Assembly (NCBI GenBank): GCA_902571425.1
Contig: CACGBZ010000001.1
Coordinates: 295,351 to 359,350 of the forward strand
Direction: 5' to 3'
From: an uncultured Pelagibacteraceae bacterium
GTDB lineage: Bacteria > Pseudomonadota > Alphaproteobacteria > Pelagibacterales > Pelagibacteraceae
DNA: 64,000 bases
Both the position numbers and the translations under genes were made by a program. Under the pieces are notes generated by a model. It worked only from the letters and a program-made list of their open reading frames with translations. It made no database searches and was not told the DNA's origin. Every line of letters begins with the position of its first letter. The stretch's first letter is position 1. This document shows positions 7,196 through 16,582 of the stretch, in pieces.

Positions 7196-7273
7196 AGCGT
7201 AAATTTGATCACGCGCAGTATATTCAGCAAATTAGGGGTGTCAAGCAAGCTTAATTGATATAAATATTTATAA

Positions 7274-8596
7274 ATGACCATTAATAACAAAAATATTAAT
7301 AATGTTTTTTATATTTTTGTAATAACTCATCTTATTTTCTGGACATTGATTCCATCACTTACAAATCATAATTTACCCTTAGATACTATTGAGGCTTTAG
7401 CTTGGGGGAGTAATTTAGATTGGGGTTTTAATAAGCATCCACCCATGAGTGCCTTCTTTCCAGAAATATTTTTTCAAATTTTTGGATCTCAAGATTGGGT
7501 TTATTATTTGTTAAGTCAAATTTTTGTAATTATTTCTTTTTATTATGTTTTTAAATTTTCAAATGAAATATTTAATAATAAATTATTAGGTTTAGTTTCC
7601 TTATTATTAATTGAAGCTATTTATTTTTATAATTTCACCACTCCAGAATTCAATGTAAATGTTTGCCAGTTACCTTTCTGGTCTTTAACAATTTATTATT
7701 CATGGAAAATTTATGGCAGTAAAGAAATAAAGTTTTTAGATTGTTTTTTAGTTGGGTTATTTGCAGCTTTTGGATTTTTATCAAAATATTTATTTATTTA
7801 TTTATTAGTTTCAATTGACCTTTTATTTATTTATTTAATATTCTTTAAAAAGGAGAGAAAGTTTGATTTTAAATATCTAATTACCATTGAAGTTTTTTTA
7901 GTAGTTTTAGTCCCACATTTAATTTGGTTAAATAATAATGAATTCATTACTATTACATATGGATTAGCTAGAACTGGCTTAGAACAATCTAGTTTTATAG
8001 ATCATATTAAATTTCCATTTATTTTTTTGTTAAAACAAGTAGGGATTTTAATTCCTTTTTTTATACTATCTTGGTTATTAATTAAAAAAATTAAATTAAA
8101 TTTAAATTTTAAAGATAAAAAATTACTATTTTTACTAACAATTAATATTTTGCCAATTATTTTAATGTTTTTAACATCATTAATTACTGGATCAAAAATA
8201 AGAACGATGTGGATGACACCATTCTATTTGTTTTTTGGCACATTAACTGTTTATTTGTTTCAAGCTCAAATTAATCTTAAGAATTTAAAACCATTCATGG
8301 TTGGATTTATTTTCTTCTTTTTTTTATCACCTGTGCTTTACGCTTATGTTTCGATTTCAAAAGATGATAAGAGAACTGATTATCCAGGAAAAGAAATCGC
8401 AGTTAAAACACAATATGTCTGGGATCAACAATTTAACTCAAAAATTAACGTAGTTTTAGGTGATGAGTGGAGTGCTGGAAACATATCTTATCATTTAAAA
8501 TCCAGACCAGTTTGGAATGGTTTTGTTGAAAGAGAAAAACTCGATCAATTGAAAGATTACATGTGCCTTGATAATGTTTGTGTAGGATCAAGATAG
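7274..8596 (+). CDS. GT39 (PMT/ArnT-type) membrane glycosyltransferase
   Basis: A 440-residue polytopic membrane protein with about ten hydrophobic segments. The first extracytoplasmic loop has the acidic motif LDTIEALAWG followed by NKHPP, which corresponds to the catalytic acidic pair and HPP motif of the PMT_2/ArnT glycosyltransferases. These enzymes transfer a sugar from a polyprenyl-phosphate donor to lipid or protein on the periplasmic side. The next gene, starting directly after this stop codon, is a DPM-synthase-like GT2 that would make the donor. The acceptor is unknown; lipid A-like molecules or the exported neighbours are possible. The gene is unusually T-rich, as expected for hydrophobic codons. 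Confidence 0.82.
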   Translation: MTINNKNINNVFYIFVITHLIFWTLIPSLTNHNLPLDTIEALAWGSNLDWGFNKHPPMSAFFPEIFFQIFGSQDWVYYLLSQIFVIISFYYVFKFSNEIFNNKLLGLVSLLLIEAIYFYNFTTPEFNVNVCQLPFWSLTIYYSWKIYGSKEIKFLDCFLVGLFAAFGFLSKYLFIYLLVSIDLLFIYLIFFKKERKFDFKYLITIEVFLVVLVPHLIWLNNNEFITITYGLARTGLEQSSFIDHIKFPFIFLLKQVGILIPFFILSWLLIKKIKLNLNFKDKKLLFLLTINILPIILMFLTSLITGSKIRTMWMTPFYLFFGTLTVYLFQAQINLKNLKPFMVGFIFFFFLSPVLYAYVSISKDDKRTDYPGKEIAVKTQYVWDQQFNSKINVVLGDEWSAGNISYHLKSRPVWNGFVEREKLDQLKDYMCLDNVCVGSR

Positions 8597-9466
8597 ATGA
8601 AATATGTAATTTTAATTCCAATTTATAATGATAGAGAGTCATTAAAACTTCTGATTGAGAATATTAACAATGAAATAAATAATTTAAATCATGATATTTC
8701 ATTAGTGGTTATTAATGATGCGTCATCCCAACAGATAATTGATACTTATCTAAATACAGAAAATATTAGCTCTATAGAAATTATAAATATGAGAGAAAAT
8801 AGAGGCCATGCAAGATGTATTGCTTCTGGTTTAAAGTATATATTTGAAAAGAAAGATTTTGATTTTGTAATTCCAATGGATGGTGATGGCGAAGATAGAC
8901 CTGAAGAAATTAAAAGTTTCATTCAACTTTCAGAACAATCAAGTGAAAAGTCTATTATAGGCGAAAGAGTCAAGAGATCTGAAGGTATAATTTTTCAATT
9001 ATGTTATCAGTTTCACAAATTCTTAACTTATGCATTTACAGGAAAATCAATTAAATTTGGCAACTTTACTTGTTTGTCAAAATCAACTGTAAAGAAACTT
9101 TTAGATGAAAAGGCTACCTGGAATAGTTTTTCTGGCTCATTAAAAAAAATAGAAAAAGATTTAATTTCTATTCCATCCATAAGAGGCAAAAGATATTTTG
9201 GACCATCTCAAATGAGCTTCTTTAATTTGTTAAAACATTCACTTTCAATAATTAGTGTATTCAGAAAAACTGTTCTTATTCGGTCAGCTTTATTTATAAT
9301 TTTTTATATTTTACTTATTAAAAGTTATGCATCGGTAATTACATCGTTACCTTTAGTTTTCTTGTTAATAATGATTTATTCAATTTCTAGTTTAGCTTTA
9401 AGAGAAAATATTGAAGAATTTAATAATTGCTTAACAAATATTCACGATATTGATAAAATTAAATAA
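8597..9466 (+). CDS. GT2 glycosyltransferase, polyprenyl-phosphate sugar synthase-like
   Basis: A 289-residue GT-A enzyme. The nucleotide-sugar motif is VIPMDGDGEDRPEEI near residue 95, with its Asp residues binding the metal and sugar nucleotide. The N-terminus ILIPIYND is the usual first strand. The C-terminus has two hydrophobic helices (about 235-270), as in membrane-attached dolichyl/undecaprenyl-phosphate glycosyltransferases. It starts at the base after the GT39 stop codon, so the pair probably forms a donor-synthesis and transfer module. The sugar (mannose, glucose or other) cannot be told from the sequence. Confidence 0.85.
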   Translation: MKYVILIPIYNDRESLKLLIENINNEINNLNHDISLVVINDASSQQIIDTYLNTENISSIEIINMRENRGHARCIASGLKYIFEKKDFDFVIPMDGDGEDRPEEIKSFIQLSEQSSEKSIIGERVKRSEGIIFQLCYQFHKFLTYAFTGKSIKFGNFTCLSKSTVKKLLDEKATWNSFSGSLKKIEKDLISIPSIRGKRYFGPSQMSFFNLLKHSLSIISVFRKTVLIRSALFIIFYILLIKSYASVITSLPLVFLLIMIYSISSLALRENIEEFNNCLTNIHDIDKIK

Positions 9467-9469
9467 AAT

Positions 9470-10906
9470 ATGAAAAACTTTTTTAGAAAAGTTGCATACG
9501 GAATTGGACCAAATGAAGATATTCCTTCAGATCCATTAAATTGGGCACTCAATCAAGTTGATGAAATTCCAGACTTTTCGTGGAAAGGAAAAATATACTC
9601 TGAAAAAGAACTTAGAAAACATTATAGAGATTGGGTTTATGGCGATAGAAAAGTTTTACGAAAAAAATATAAAGACAATAAAACTCTTTATAAAACACAC
9701 AAAGATATTTTAAGACACAAGACTGGTCAAAAATTTTGGGAGTCTCTAGAAATATCAATCAGACATAATGAAGGTATCAATAGTAACCATCCTGTATTAG
9801 CTAAACTTTGGATGTTTTGGGGGAATTTTTTTGCAATTAGCGAAAAAGATTTTTTAGCAAATTATTCAACAGGCGCATATCAAAGAGAAATTATTCGACC
9901 AAATTTAAATCAATCATTTGAAAAAATGGTTTATGATGTAACGACTTCTTGGGCAATGATCCATCATTTAGATAATAGCGAAAGTGCTGGACCAAAGAGT
10001 GTTACTGCTGGTGAAGAGTGGAGACGTAGAAAAAAAGAACCTGCAACAATTAACGAAAATCACGGAAGAGAGCTCTTAGAATTACATACAGTTTCACCGA
10101 AAGCTGGATACACTCAAGAAGATGTTGTTCAATTAGCATATATTATGACAGGTTGGCAACATAGATGGAGCAAACAAAATCTAGAAACAGGGAATGTTTG
10201 GTTTAATTCTGAGTATCATCAAAGAGGAAAAAAAACTGTTTTAGGGAAAGAATATAAGAGAGGAAAAAAAGCTTTAGCAGCTGTGATCAAGGATTTGGTA
10301 AATCATCCAAATTGCAGAGATTTTGTTGCTGAAAGACTTTGTAGATATTTAATTACAGATGAACCTACAAAAGACATGAAACAACCTATTATTGATGCTT
10401 TCAAAAATTCTGAGGGACATTTACCAGAGATACACAAAGCAGCAATAAAGGTGGCATTTGATTACAACGATAAATACAAAAAATTTCAAACGCCTGAAAA
10501 TTGGTTAATTCAAGTTGCAAAAATTGCTGATTTAAATTGGCCACCATCACCAGAACTAATGGATAAATACGAGCTTGGTCAGAGACCGTTTGATTCACAA
10601 CGAGAACCTGAATGGATTTTACAAAATATTGGTCACCATCCTTATAGAGCAAAACAACCAAATGGTTGGTCAGACCATTCTGATGATTGGATTTCACCAG
10701 AATTATTAATTAGAAGACTTGTATACGCAAAAGCAAGTTACAATTTTTCTAAAATGGAAAATAATAAAAATGCTGCATATTATGAAAATATTGTTGAAAA
10801 AAATTTTGATAATCCAAGTAAAATAATGAAATATATAAACCAAAAAAATAGAGCTGTTGAAAAACATACTTTACTTTTTAACCACCCGGAGTTTTTAAAA
10901 GCATGA
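9470..10906 (+). CDS. DUF1800 family protein
   Basis: A 478-residue protein of the DUF1800 family, recognisable by the segments NENHGRELLELHTV, GYTQEDVVQLAYIMTGW and RPNGWSDHSDDW-like C-terminal motif. The biochemical role of the family is not established to my knowledge. It is commonly encoded beside a DUF1501 protein, as here (4-base ATGA overlap), so the two probably work as a pair. No clear signal peptide is visible at this start, whereas its partner has a Tat signal, which would allow export as a complex. It begins 3 bases after the GT2 stop and so is in the glycosyltransferase operon. Confidence 0.9.
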   Translation: MKNFFRKVAYGIGPNEDIPSDPLNWALNQVDEIPDFSWKGKIYSEKELRKHYRDWVYGDRKVLRKKYKDNKTLYKTHKDILRHKTGQKFWESLEISIRHNEGINSNHPVLAKLWMFWGNFFAISEKDFLANYSTGAYQREIIRPNLNQSFEKMVYDVTTSWAMIHHLDNSESAGPKSVTAGEEWRRRKKEPATINENHGRELLELHTVSPKAGYTQEDVVQLAYIMTGWQHRWSKQNLETGNVWFNSEYHQRGKKTVLGKEYKRGKKALAAVIKDLVNHPNCRDFVAERLCRYLITDEPTKDMKQPIIDAFKNSEGHLPEIHKAAIKVAFDYNDKYKKFQTPENWLIQVAKIADLNWPPSPELMDKYELGQRPFDSQREPEWILQNIGHHPYRAKQPNGWSDHSDDWISPELLIRRLVYAKASYNFSKMENNKNAAYYENIVEKNFDNPSKIMKYINQKNRAVEKHTLLFNHPEFLKA

Positions 10907-12054
10907 AGATATCAAGACGAGATTTTTTAAAAACCACAGCTGTAACTTCATTATATTTTGCTGGTTTTGGAGCTGCCAGTTATGCAAATTCAGGACCAAA
11001 AAAAAATCTAGTCATAATTATGTTGCGTGGTGGAATGGACGGTTTATGTGCAATTCCTGTTAAAGGCGATAAAAATTTTGAAAAATTAAGAAGCAAAATA
11101 AATCTTGATAGAACTTTAAAATTAACATCAGACTTTGATTTGCACCCAGCATTAAAAACATTCAAAAGTCTTTGGGATCAAAATTTAAGCGCAGCCGTGC
11201 ATGCAACAAACATTCCTTATACAGGTAGATCACATTTTGATGGTCAAAATTTAATGGAGTCGGGTGGAAAAATTCCTTATCAAGAAAAAACAGGTTGGCT
11301 TGGAAGGGGAATGAAAACAGCTGGGCTAACAGGGCAAGGATTAGCTTTAGCTCTACCAATGCCTTTACTGATTAGAGGCGTTCCAATGAATAATAATTAT
11401 TTTCCTGTGGGTCGTAGCCTACCATATCCTGCAACTCTAGAATTAATAAAACAAGCATACAAAGAGCATGATGAAAAATTGTTAAGTAATAATTTAGAAA
11501 TAATTCTAAATAGAGATTTTAACAACAGATCAAGGGATGATGCTTGGATTTTAGCTTCAAGTGCTGGTACAGAGTTATCAAAACCCGATGGGCCTAAAGT
11601 TGCAGTATTCGAAGTGGATGGCTTTGATACACATGCTGCACAAGGAGCAACGGACGGTGCTCATGCAGATTGTCTATCAGATTACGACAATATCGTTAGA
11701 TCTCTAAAATCATCAATGTCTGAAGAGGCATTTAATAATACTTTAGTTTTAACTCTAACTGAGTTTGGAAGAACAATTAAACAGAACAGTAGTAATGGGA
11801 CAGAGCATGGTTACGGCTCAGCTATTTTAATGGCAGGAGGACTTGTTAAAAAAGCGCAAGTTCATGCAGATTGGCCAGGATTAAAGAAAAAAGAATTATT
11901 TGAAGGAAGAGACTTAAATTCTACAATAGACTCTAGAGCAATTTACGCTTCAGCAATGTCTACAGTTTTTGATGTAGATTTTAAGAAAATTACTAAAGAA
12001 GTTTTCTGGGGTGAAAATCTACCAAATTTATCTGATAAACTTTTTAAAGTTTAG
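10903..12054 (+). CDS. DUF1501 family protein with Tat signal
   Basis: A 383-residue protein starting with the twin-arginine signal MKISRRDFLKTTAVTSLYFA (SRRDFLK motif), so it is exported folded to the periplasm. DUF1501 proteins resemble the alkaline-phosphatase/sulfatase fold. Visible conserved stretches are MLRGGMDGLCAIP near residue 40, AVHATNIPYTGRSHFDGQ, VFEVDGFDTHAAQG and LTEFGRT. Acidic and His residues in these stretches could bind metal, but no activity is known. It overlaps DUF1800 by 4 bases and ends 4 bases into the convergent 73-residue gene. The operon context suggests a cell-envelope or polysaccharide role; this is inference. Confidence 0.92.
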   Translation: MKISRRDFLKTTAVTSLYFAGFGAASYANSGPKKNLVIIMLRGGMDGLCAIPVKGDKNFEKLRSKINLDRTLKLTSDFDLHPALKTFKSLWDQNLSAAVHATNIPYTGRSHFDGQNLMESGGKIPYQEKTGWLGRGMKTAGLTGQGLALALPMPLLIRGVPMNNNYFPVGRSLPYPATLELIKQAYKEHDEKLLSNNLEIILNRDFNNRSRDDAWILASSAGTELSKPDGPKVAVFEVDGFDTHAAQGATDGAHADCLSDYDNIVRSLKSSMSEEAFNNTLVLTLTEFGRTIKQNSSNGTEHGYGSAILMAGGLVKKAQVHADWPGLKKKELFEGRDLNSTIDSRAIYASAMSTVFDVDFKKITKEVFWGENLPNLSDKLFKV

Positions 12055-12272
12055 CAGCAGCCACAACTTTTTTTAGCAGCTTTTGGCTGAACTTCAGTTT
12101 TTGCAGCTTCTAATTCTTTCTGTTCGTTTTCAAGAACTTTTTGTTTCTTTGAGATTTTGTCTTCAAAGTAATCATAAAGAGAAGCAAAACCTAATTTAGA
12201 GGCTTTTTTTTCCTCATAATTTTTTCGCCCTTTAAGGTTTTCAATTATTTTGACTATTTCTTGGTTCTGCAT
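12051..12272 (-). CDS. Small conserved-looking protein ending in Cys-Gly-Cys-Cys
   Basis: A 73-residue, highly charged protein. The middle (about 36-57, KISKKQKVLENEQKELEAAK) has coiled-coil character, and the C-terminus is a Lys-rich stretch followed by SCGCC. The cysteine cluster at the very end suggests metal binding or a thiol redox tail. I do not recognise a family. It is convergent with the DUF1501 gene, overlapping it by 4 bases, and divergent from ureD, with an 82-bp gap between that could hold both promoters. Coding is supported by its lysine/glutamate-rich composition and tight tail-to-tail packing. Confidence 0.6.
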   Translation of the reverse strand: MQNQEIVKIIENLKGRKNYEEKKASKLGFASLYDYFEDKISKKQKVLENEQKELEAAKTEVQPKAAKKSCGCC

Positions 12273-12354
12273 GCTTTCTTTTTATTTAAAAAGGTAAATT
12301 AATCAAGCTATAAAATTAGCAAACTATAAAGAGGTTTTTTTGTGCTAGGATGAT

Positions 12355-13167
12355 ATGATGAATATAAGTCAAAAAAAATTAGAAAAATCTAAAGGCAGAT
12401 TAGAAATAAAAATAAAAGACCAAAACTTACAAAAACTTTATCAACAAGGATCTTTAAAAGCTTTGATGCCAGATTTTCATGAAAATTTAAAACAATTGAT
12501 GCTCATCAATACTGCTGGTGGAATTACTAGTGGAGATGAATATAATTACGATATAGAGATTGATAAATCTGATCTCTGTATTTCAACTCAGGCTGCAGAA
12601 AAGATTTACAGCGGTTTCGGAGATCCAGCCAACTTAGTAATTAATTTAAATTTATCAAACAATTCAAATTTATTTTGGTTACCTAAAGAATTAATTTTAT
12701 TTAACAATTGTAACTTAAAAAGAAAAATTAATTTTAATTTATCAAAAGACTCAAATTTACTTCTTTGTGAAAGTATTATTTTTGGACGAACTTCTATGAA
12801 GGAGGAGTTTGAAAAGGGATATTTTTCAGATTTTTGGAATATTAATATTGATAAAAAATTAATTCATACAGAAGCAATAAATACAGGTTTATTCGAAAAA
12901 AAATATTTGAACAGTCTTTCGATATTAAATAATAATTCTGCAGTTGCGACAATTATTATTGTAGGAAATAAGTTTTTGAATAACGTTAATAATCTGTCTG
13001 AAACTTTAACTAACAATGAAAATACAACTTCAAATTATTCACATTGGGATAATAAATTGATCGTAAGACTTTTATCTAAAGATAGTTATAATCTTAAATT
13101 TGCAATTAATAAAATTTTGTCTTATTTTTTTGAAGGTTCAAAGATACCAAAAGTATGGAATATATAA
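12355..13167 (+). CDS. ureD: Urease accessory protein UreD (UreH)
   Basis: A 270-residue protein with the UreD hallmark LINTAGGITSGDEY near residue 55 and CISTQAAEKIYSG after it. UreD binds apo-urease and, with UreF and UreG, forms the complex that carbamylates the active-site lysine and delivers nickel. It opens the urease operon; ureA starts at the base right after its stop. Two ATGs in tandem (12355 and 12358) give equally good starts. The C-terminal half is divergent and Asn-rich, as expected of an AT-rich genome. Confidence 0.9.
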   Translation: MMNISQKKLEKSKGRLEIKIKDQNLQKLYQQGSLKALMPDFHENLKQLMLINTAGGITSGDEYNYDIEIDKSDLCISTQAAEKIYSGFGDPANLVINLNLSNNSNLFWLPKELILFNNCNLKRKINFNLSKDSNLLLCESIIFGRTSMKEEFEKGYFSDFWNINIDKKLIHTEAINTGLFEKKYLNSLSILNNNSAVATIIIVGNKFLNNVNNLSETLTNNENTTSNYSHWDNKLIVRLLSKDSYNLKFAINKILSYFFEGSKIPKVWNI

Positions 13168-13470
13168 ATGAAACTTACTCCTAGAGAAAAAGATAAACTT
13201 TTAATAAGTCTTGCAGCAATTGTTGCTAAAAATAGATTGTCAAAGGGTATAAAATTAAATTATCCAGAAGCTATAGCTTTAATAACAGATTTTGTAGTGG
13301 AGGGAGCTAGAGAAGGAAAAAGTGTTGCAGAACTAATGGAGGCAGGAGCTCATGTCATTAAAAAAAAGGATTGTATGGAAGGAATTCCAGATATGGTGAA
13401 GGAAGTTCAAGTAGAAGCTACTTTTCCAGACGGAACTAAATTAGTAACAGTGCACAAACCAATTAGATGA
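13168..13470 (+). CDS. ureA: Urease subunit gamma
   Basis: A 100-residue urease gamma subunit, matching the usual length exactly. The start [11 protein letters not shown] and the segments [22 protein letters not shown] and [18 protein letters not shown] are family signatures. It forms the (alpha-beta-gamma)3 trimer with UreB and UreC in the cytoplasm. It is kept as a separate gene, unlike the fused gamma-beta subunits of Helicobacter. It is packed without spacer behind ureD and 7 bases before ureB. Confidence 0.97.
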   Translation: MKLTPREKDKLLISLAAIVAKNRLSKGIKLNYPEAIALITDFVVEGAREGKSVAELMEAGAHVIKKKDCMEGIPDMVKEVQVEATFPDGTKLVTVHKPIR

Positions 13471-13477
13471 CAATATT

Positions 13478-13783
13478 ATGAAGCCAGGTGAAATAATTGC
13501 AAAAAACGAGGATATAGACTTAAATAAAGACTCCAAAGTTACTAAGATAAAAATTTCTAATACTGGAGACAGACCTGTGCAAGTAGGAAGTCATTATCAT
13601 TTTTTTGAAACTAACGAGCATTTAGTGTTTGATCGAGAATTAGCATATGGAAAAAGATTAAATATCCCTTCAGGGACTGCTGTGAGATTTGAACCAGGAC
13701 AATCCAAAGATGTTGAGCTTATAGAAATAAATGGGTTAAAAAAAATATTTGGGTTCAATAAGAAAGTTATGGGTAGTCTATAA
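13478..13783 (+). CDS. ureB: Urease subunit beta
   Basis: A 101-residue urease beta subunit of normal length. MKPGEI at the start, [11 protein letters not shown] near residue 37 and [10 protein letters not shown] near 67 are the family signatures. It has no catalytic residues and stabilises the alpha subunit. Its TAA shares one base with the ureC ATG (TAATG), a coupling that keeps subunits stoichiometric. Confidence 0.97.
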   Translation: MKPGEIIAKNEDIDLNKDSKVTKIKISNTGDRPVQVGSHYHFFETNEHLVFDRELAYGKRLNIPSGTAVRFEPGQSKDVELIEINGLKKIFGFNKKVMGSL

Positions 13784-15489
13784 TGGCAAAGATTTCTAGA
13801 GCAGCTTATGCGGATATGTATGGGCCTACTACAGGAGATAAAGTAAGGCTTGCAGATACTGACTTATTTATAGAAGTTGAGAACGACTTAACTACTTATG
13901 GTGAAGAAGTAAAATTTGGTGGTGGAAAAGTAATAAGAGATGGGATGGGCCAATCACAAGCTAGTAGAGAAAAAGGAGCCGCTGATACAGTTATTACAAA
14001 TGCTTTAATAGTTGATGTAAATGGAATTTATAAAGCTGATGTTGGTTTAAAAGATGGAAAAATATTTGAAATTGGTAAAGCCGGAAATCCAGACACTCAA
14101 TCTAAAGTAAATATTATTATTGGTCCAGGAACAGAGATAATTGCTGGTGAAGGAAAAATTTTAACAGCTGGGGGTTTTGATAGTCATATTCATTATATAT
14201 GTCCCCAACAAATTGACGATGCTTTACACTCAGGTATTACAACTATGTTAGGAGGAGGTACTGGACCTGCTCATGGCACACTTGCAACAACGTGTACACC
14301 TGGACCATGGCACATACAAAGAATGATTCAATCTGCAGATGGTTTTTCTATGAATTTAGCTTTTGCAGGGAAAGGAAATTCTTCATTACCTGATGGTCTT
14401 GAAGAACAAATTCTAGCAGGAGCTTCAGCTTTAAAATTACATGAGGATTGGGGAACCACTCCTGGAGCAATTGATAATTGTTTGAATATTGCTGACAAAA
14501 ATGATGTTCAAGTAATGATTCACACAGACACTTTAAATGAAAGTGGGTTTGTAGAAAACACAATAAAAGCAATAAACAAAAGAACTATTCATGCTTTTCA
14601 TACAGAGGGTGCTGGTGGTGGACACGCACCAGATATAATTAAAGTTTGTGGAGAAGAGTATGTTATTCCTTCTTCCACAAATCCGACCAGACCATATACT
14701 GTCAATACAATAGAAGAACACTTGGACATGTTGATGGTTTGTCATCATCTCGATAAATCTATTCCAGAGGATGTAGCATTTGCTGAAAGTAGAATCAGAC
14801 GAGAAACAATTGCAGCAGAAGATATTCTACATGACATGGGAGCCTTTTCAATTATTGCATCAGATAGCCAGGCTATGGGTAGAGTTGGAGAAGTTATCAT
14901 CAGAACTTGGCAAACTGCCCACAAAATGAAAGTTCAAAGAGGAAGTTTACCAGAAGAAAAAGGAGATAGTGATAATTATAGAGTTAAAAGGTATTTAGCA
15001 AAATATACAATTAATCCAGCAATTGCTCATGGAATTTCAAAACATATTGGTAGTATTGAAAAAAATAAACGTGCAGATTTAGTTTTGTGGGACCCAGCAT
15101 TTTTTGGTGCCAAACCAGAGATGATATTAATAGGTGGAAGTATAGCTTGTGCGCAAATGGGAGACCCGAATGCATCAATTCCAACCCCTCAACCAGTTTA
15201 CACCAGACCTATGTTTTCATCATTTGGGACTTCGTTAGAAAAATCTTCTGTAATTTTCACAAGCAAATTAGCTCTTGAAAAGAATTCATTAAAAGATGCA
15301 AGTATAAGAAAAGACTTGTTACCTGTGGAAAATACAAGAGCTATTTCTAAAAAAGATATGATTTTAAATAACAAGTGTCCAAAGATTGAGGTTAATCCCG
15401 AGACTTATGAAGTAAAAGCTGATGGTGAAATAATTACTTGTGAACCAGCCAAAGAACTTCCTTTGGCACAAAGATACTTTATGTTTTAG
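13783..15489 (+). CDS. ureC: Urease subunit alpha (catalytic, nickel)
   Basis: A 568-residue amidohydrolase that splits urea to ammonia and carbamate. All nickel ligands are present with an offset of 1 from the Klebsiella enzyme: His135 and His137 ([10 protein letters not shown]), carbamylated Lys218 (ALKLHEDWG), His247 (MIHTDT), His273 ([13 protein letters not shown]) and Asp361 (ASDSQAMGR). The flap has Cys320 and His321 (MVCHHL). The protein is therefore expected to be active. It provides ammonium from urea, including any made by the ureohydrolase at 59586-60545. No urea ABC transporter is in the window. Confidence 0.98.
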   Translation: MAKISRAAYADMYGPTTGDKVRLADTDLFIEVENDLTTYGEEVKFGGGKVIRDGMGQSQASREKGAADTVITNALIVDVNGIYKADVGLKDGKIFEIGKAGNPDTQSKVNIIIGPGTEIIAGEGKILTAGGFDSHIHYICPQQIDDALHSGITTMLGGGTGPAHGTLATTCTPGPWHIQRMIQSADGFSMNLAFAGKGNSSLPDGLEEQILAGASALKLHEDWGTTPGAIDNCLNIADKNDVQVMIHTDTLNESGFVENTIKAINKRTIHAFHTEGAGGGHAPDIIKVCGEEYVIPSSTNPTRPYTVNTIEEHLDMLMVCHHLDKSIPEDVAFAESRIRRETIAAEDILHDMGAFSIIASDSQAMGRVGEVIIRTWQTAHKMKVQRGSLPEEKGDSDNYRVKRYLAKYTINPAIAHGISKHIGSIEKNKRADLVLWDPAFFGAKPEMILIGGSIACAQMGDPNASIPTPQPVYTRPMFSSFGTSLEKSSVIFTSKLALEKNSLKDASIRKDLLPVENTRAISKKDMILNNKCPKIEVNPETYEVKADGEIITCEPAKELPLAQRYFMF

Positions 15490-15492
15490 CTT

Positions 15493-15936
15493 ATGGATAA
15501 TTGTTTTTTAATAGTTAATAAAATAATCAAAAATAAAGCAAAAGATCAGATATCTTTATCTTATGATGAGAGATTTTTAAGAAGAAAAAAACTTGTTTCA
15601 GATAATGGTTTTGAATTTTTAGTCAACTTGCCAGAGACAAAATCACTTTCAGAAAATCAAGCGTTTAGACTTCAAAGTGGAAACTTGATTTTAATAAAAA
15701 ACAAAAAAGAAAGTTTACTTGAAATAAAAGGTAAAAATTTAATGCAACTTATATGGCATATTGGAAATAGACATATGCCTTGCCAAATTGAAAAAGATAG
15801 AATTTTTATTCAGTATGATGAAGTAATAAAAAAAATGATATTAAAATTAGGAGGAAAGGTTAAGAAAGTTTTAAGACCTTTTAAACCAGAGGGAGGAGCA
15901 TATGGAATTGGTAGAACCCATAGCCACAGACACTAA
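15493..15936 (+). CDS. ureE: Urease accessory protein UreE (nickel metallochaperone)
   Basis: A 147-residue UreE. The nickel-binding motif GNRHMPCQI is near residue 95, and the C-terminus [14 protein letters not shown] carries a short histidine tail that can bind extra nickel. It brings nickel to the UreDFG-urease complex. Its last 35 bases overlap the ureF reading frame, one of the longest same-strand overlaps in this window. Length is typical. Confidence 0.93.
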   Translation: MDNCFLIVNKIIKNKAKDQISLSYDERFLRRKKLVSDNGFEFLVNLPETKSLSENQAFRLQSGNLILIKNKKESLLEIKGKNLMQLIWHIGNRHMPCQIEKDRIFIQYDEVIKKMILKLGGKVKKVLRPFKPEGGAYGIGRTHSHRH

Positions 15937-16582
15937 AATAAAAGGTAAAAAAGATTTAAAAGAATCGTTACAAATTCTTCAAACTTGGTTTTCACCATCA
16001 TTTCCTGTTGGAAGTTTTTCATATTCTCATGGTTTAGAGGCAATGATTAATGATAATTTTATTAAGTCAAAAGAAGATATTCTGGATTATTTAAAATGTA
16101 TCTTAAAATATGGAACAGGTAAAAATGATATAATTTTAATGAAATATACCTACCAGGGAGAAGACTTAAATGAACTGGCATTATCTCTTTGTCCATCCAA
16201 AGAAAGAAAAATAGAGTCTATTGAAATGGGTAATGCTTTTAGAAAAGTGTTAGCTGATAGTTGGGATTTTAAAATTCTTGAAAATACTGCTTATCCAATT
16301 GCAGTTGCTAAAGCAGCTAAACATTTTGATATACCACTTAACTTAACAATAATATCTTATCTACAATCCTTTGTATCAAATCTAATAAATGTTTGCATTA
16401 AACATATACCAATTGGGCAAAAAATTGGACAGGACTGTATAATACAGACTTACGAATTAATAAGAGAAATAGAAAAAGAAAATCAAAATTTAAATTTAGA
16501 AGACTTAGGTGGAATTTGTTTTAATAGTGATATCTACAGTATCAAGCATGAAATTTTGAAAACGCGAATTTATAAGACATGA
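15902..16582 (+). CDS. ureF: Urease accessory protein UreF
   Basis: A 226-residue all-helical protein. The family motif [21 protein letters not shown] lies at residues 27-47 (F-P-x-G-x-F-x-x-S-x-G-L-E), and GNAFRK and IPIGQ-x-x-GQ follow. UreF gates nickel delivery in the UreD-UreF-UreG complex. The ATG at 15902 lies inside ureE; no later methionine precedes the conserved region, so the 35-base overlap appears genuine. It overlaps ureG by ATGA. Confidence 0.92.
   Translation: MELVEPIATDTKIKGKKDLKESLQILQTWFSPSFPVGSFSYSHGLEAMINDNFIKSKEDILDYLKCILKYGTGKNDIILMKYTYQGEDLNELALSLCPSKERKIESIEMGNAFRKVLADSWDFKILENTAYPIAVAKAAKHFDIPLNLTIISYLQSFVSNLINVCIKHIPIGQKIGQDCIIQTYELIREIEKENQNLNLEDLGGICFNSDIYSIKHEILKTRIYKT

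Noticed and set aside
7259..7272. 14-bp AT-only palindrome just before the GT39 start
   Set aside because: TATAAATATTTATA has no G or C and such strings are expected by chance in this AT-rich DNA; no second site or hairpin supports it.
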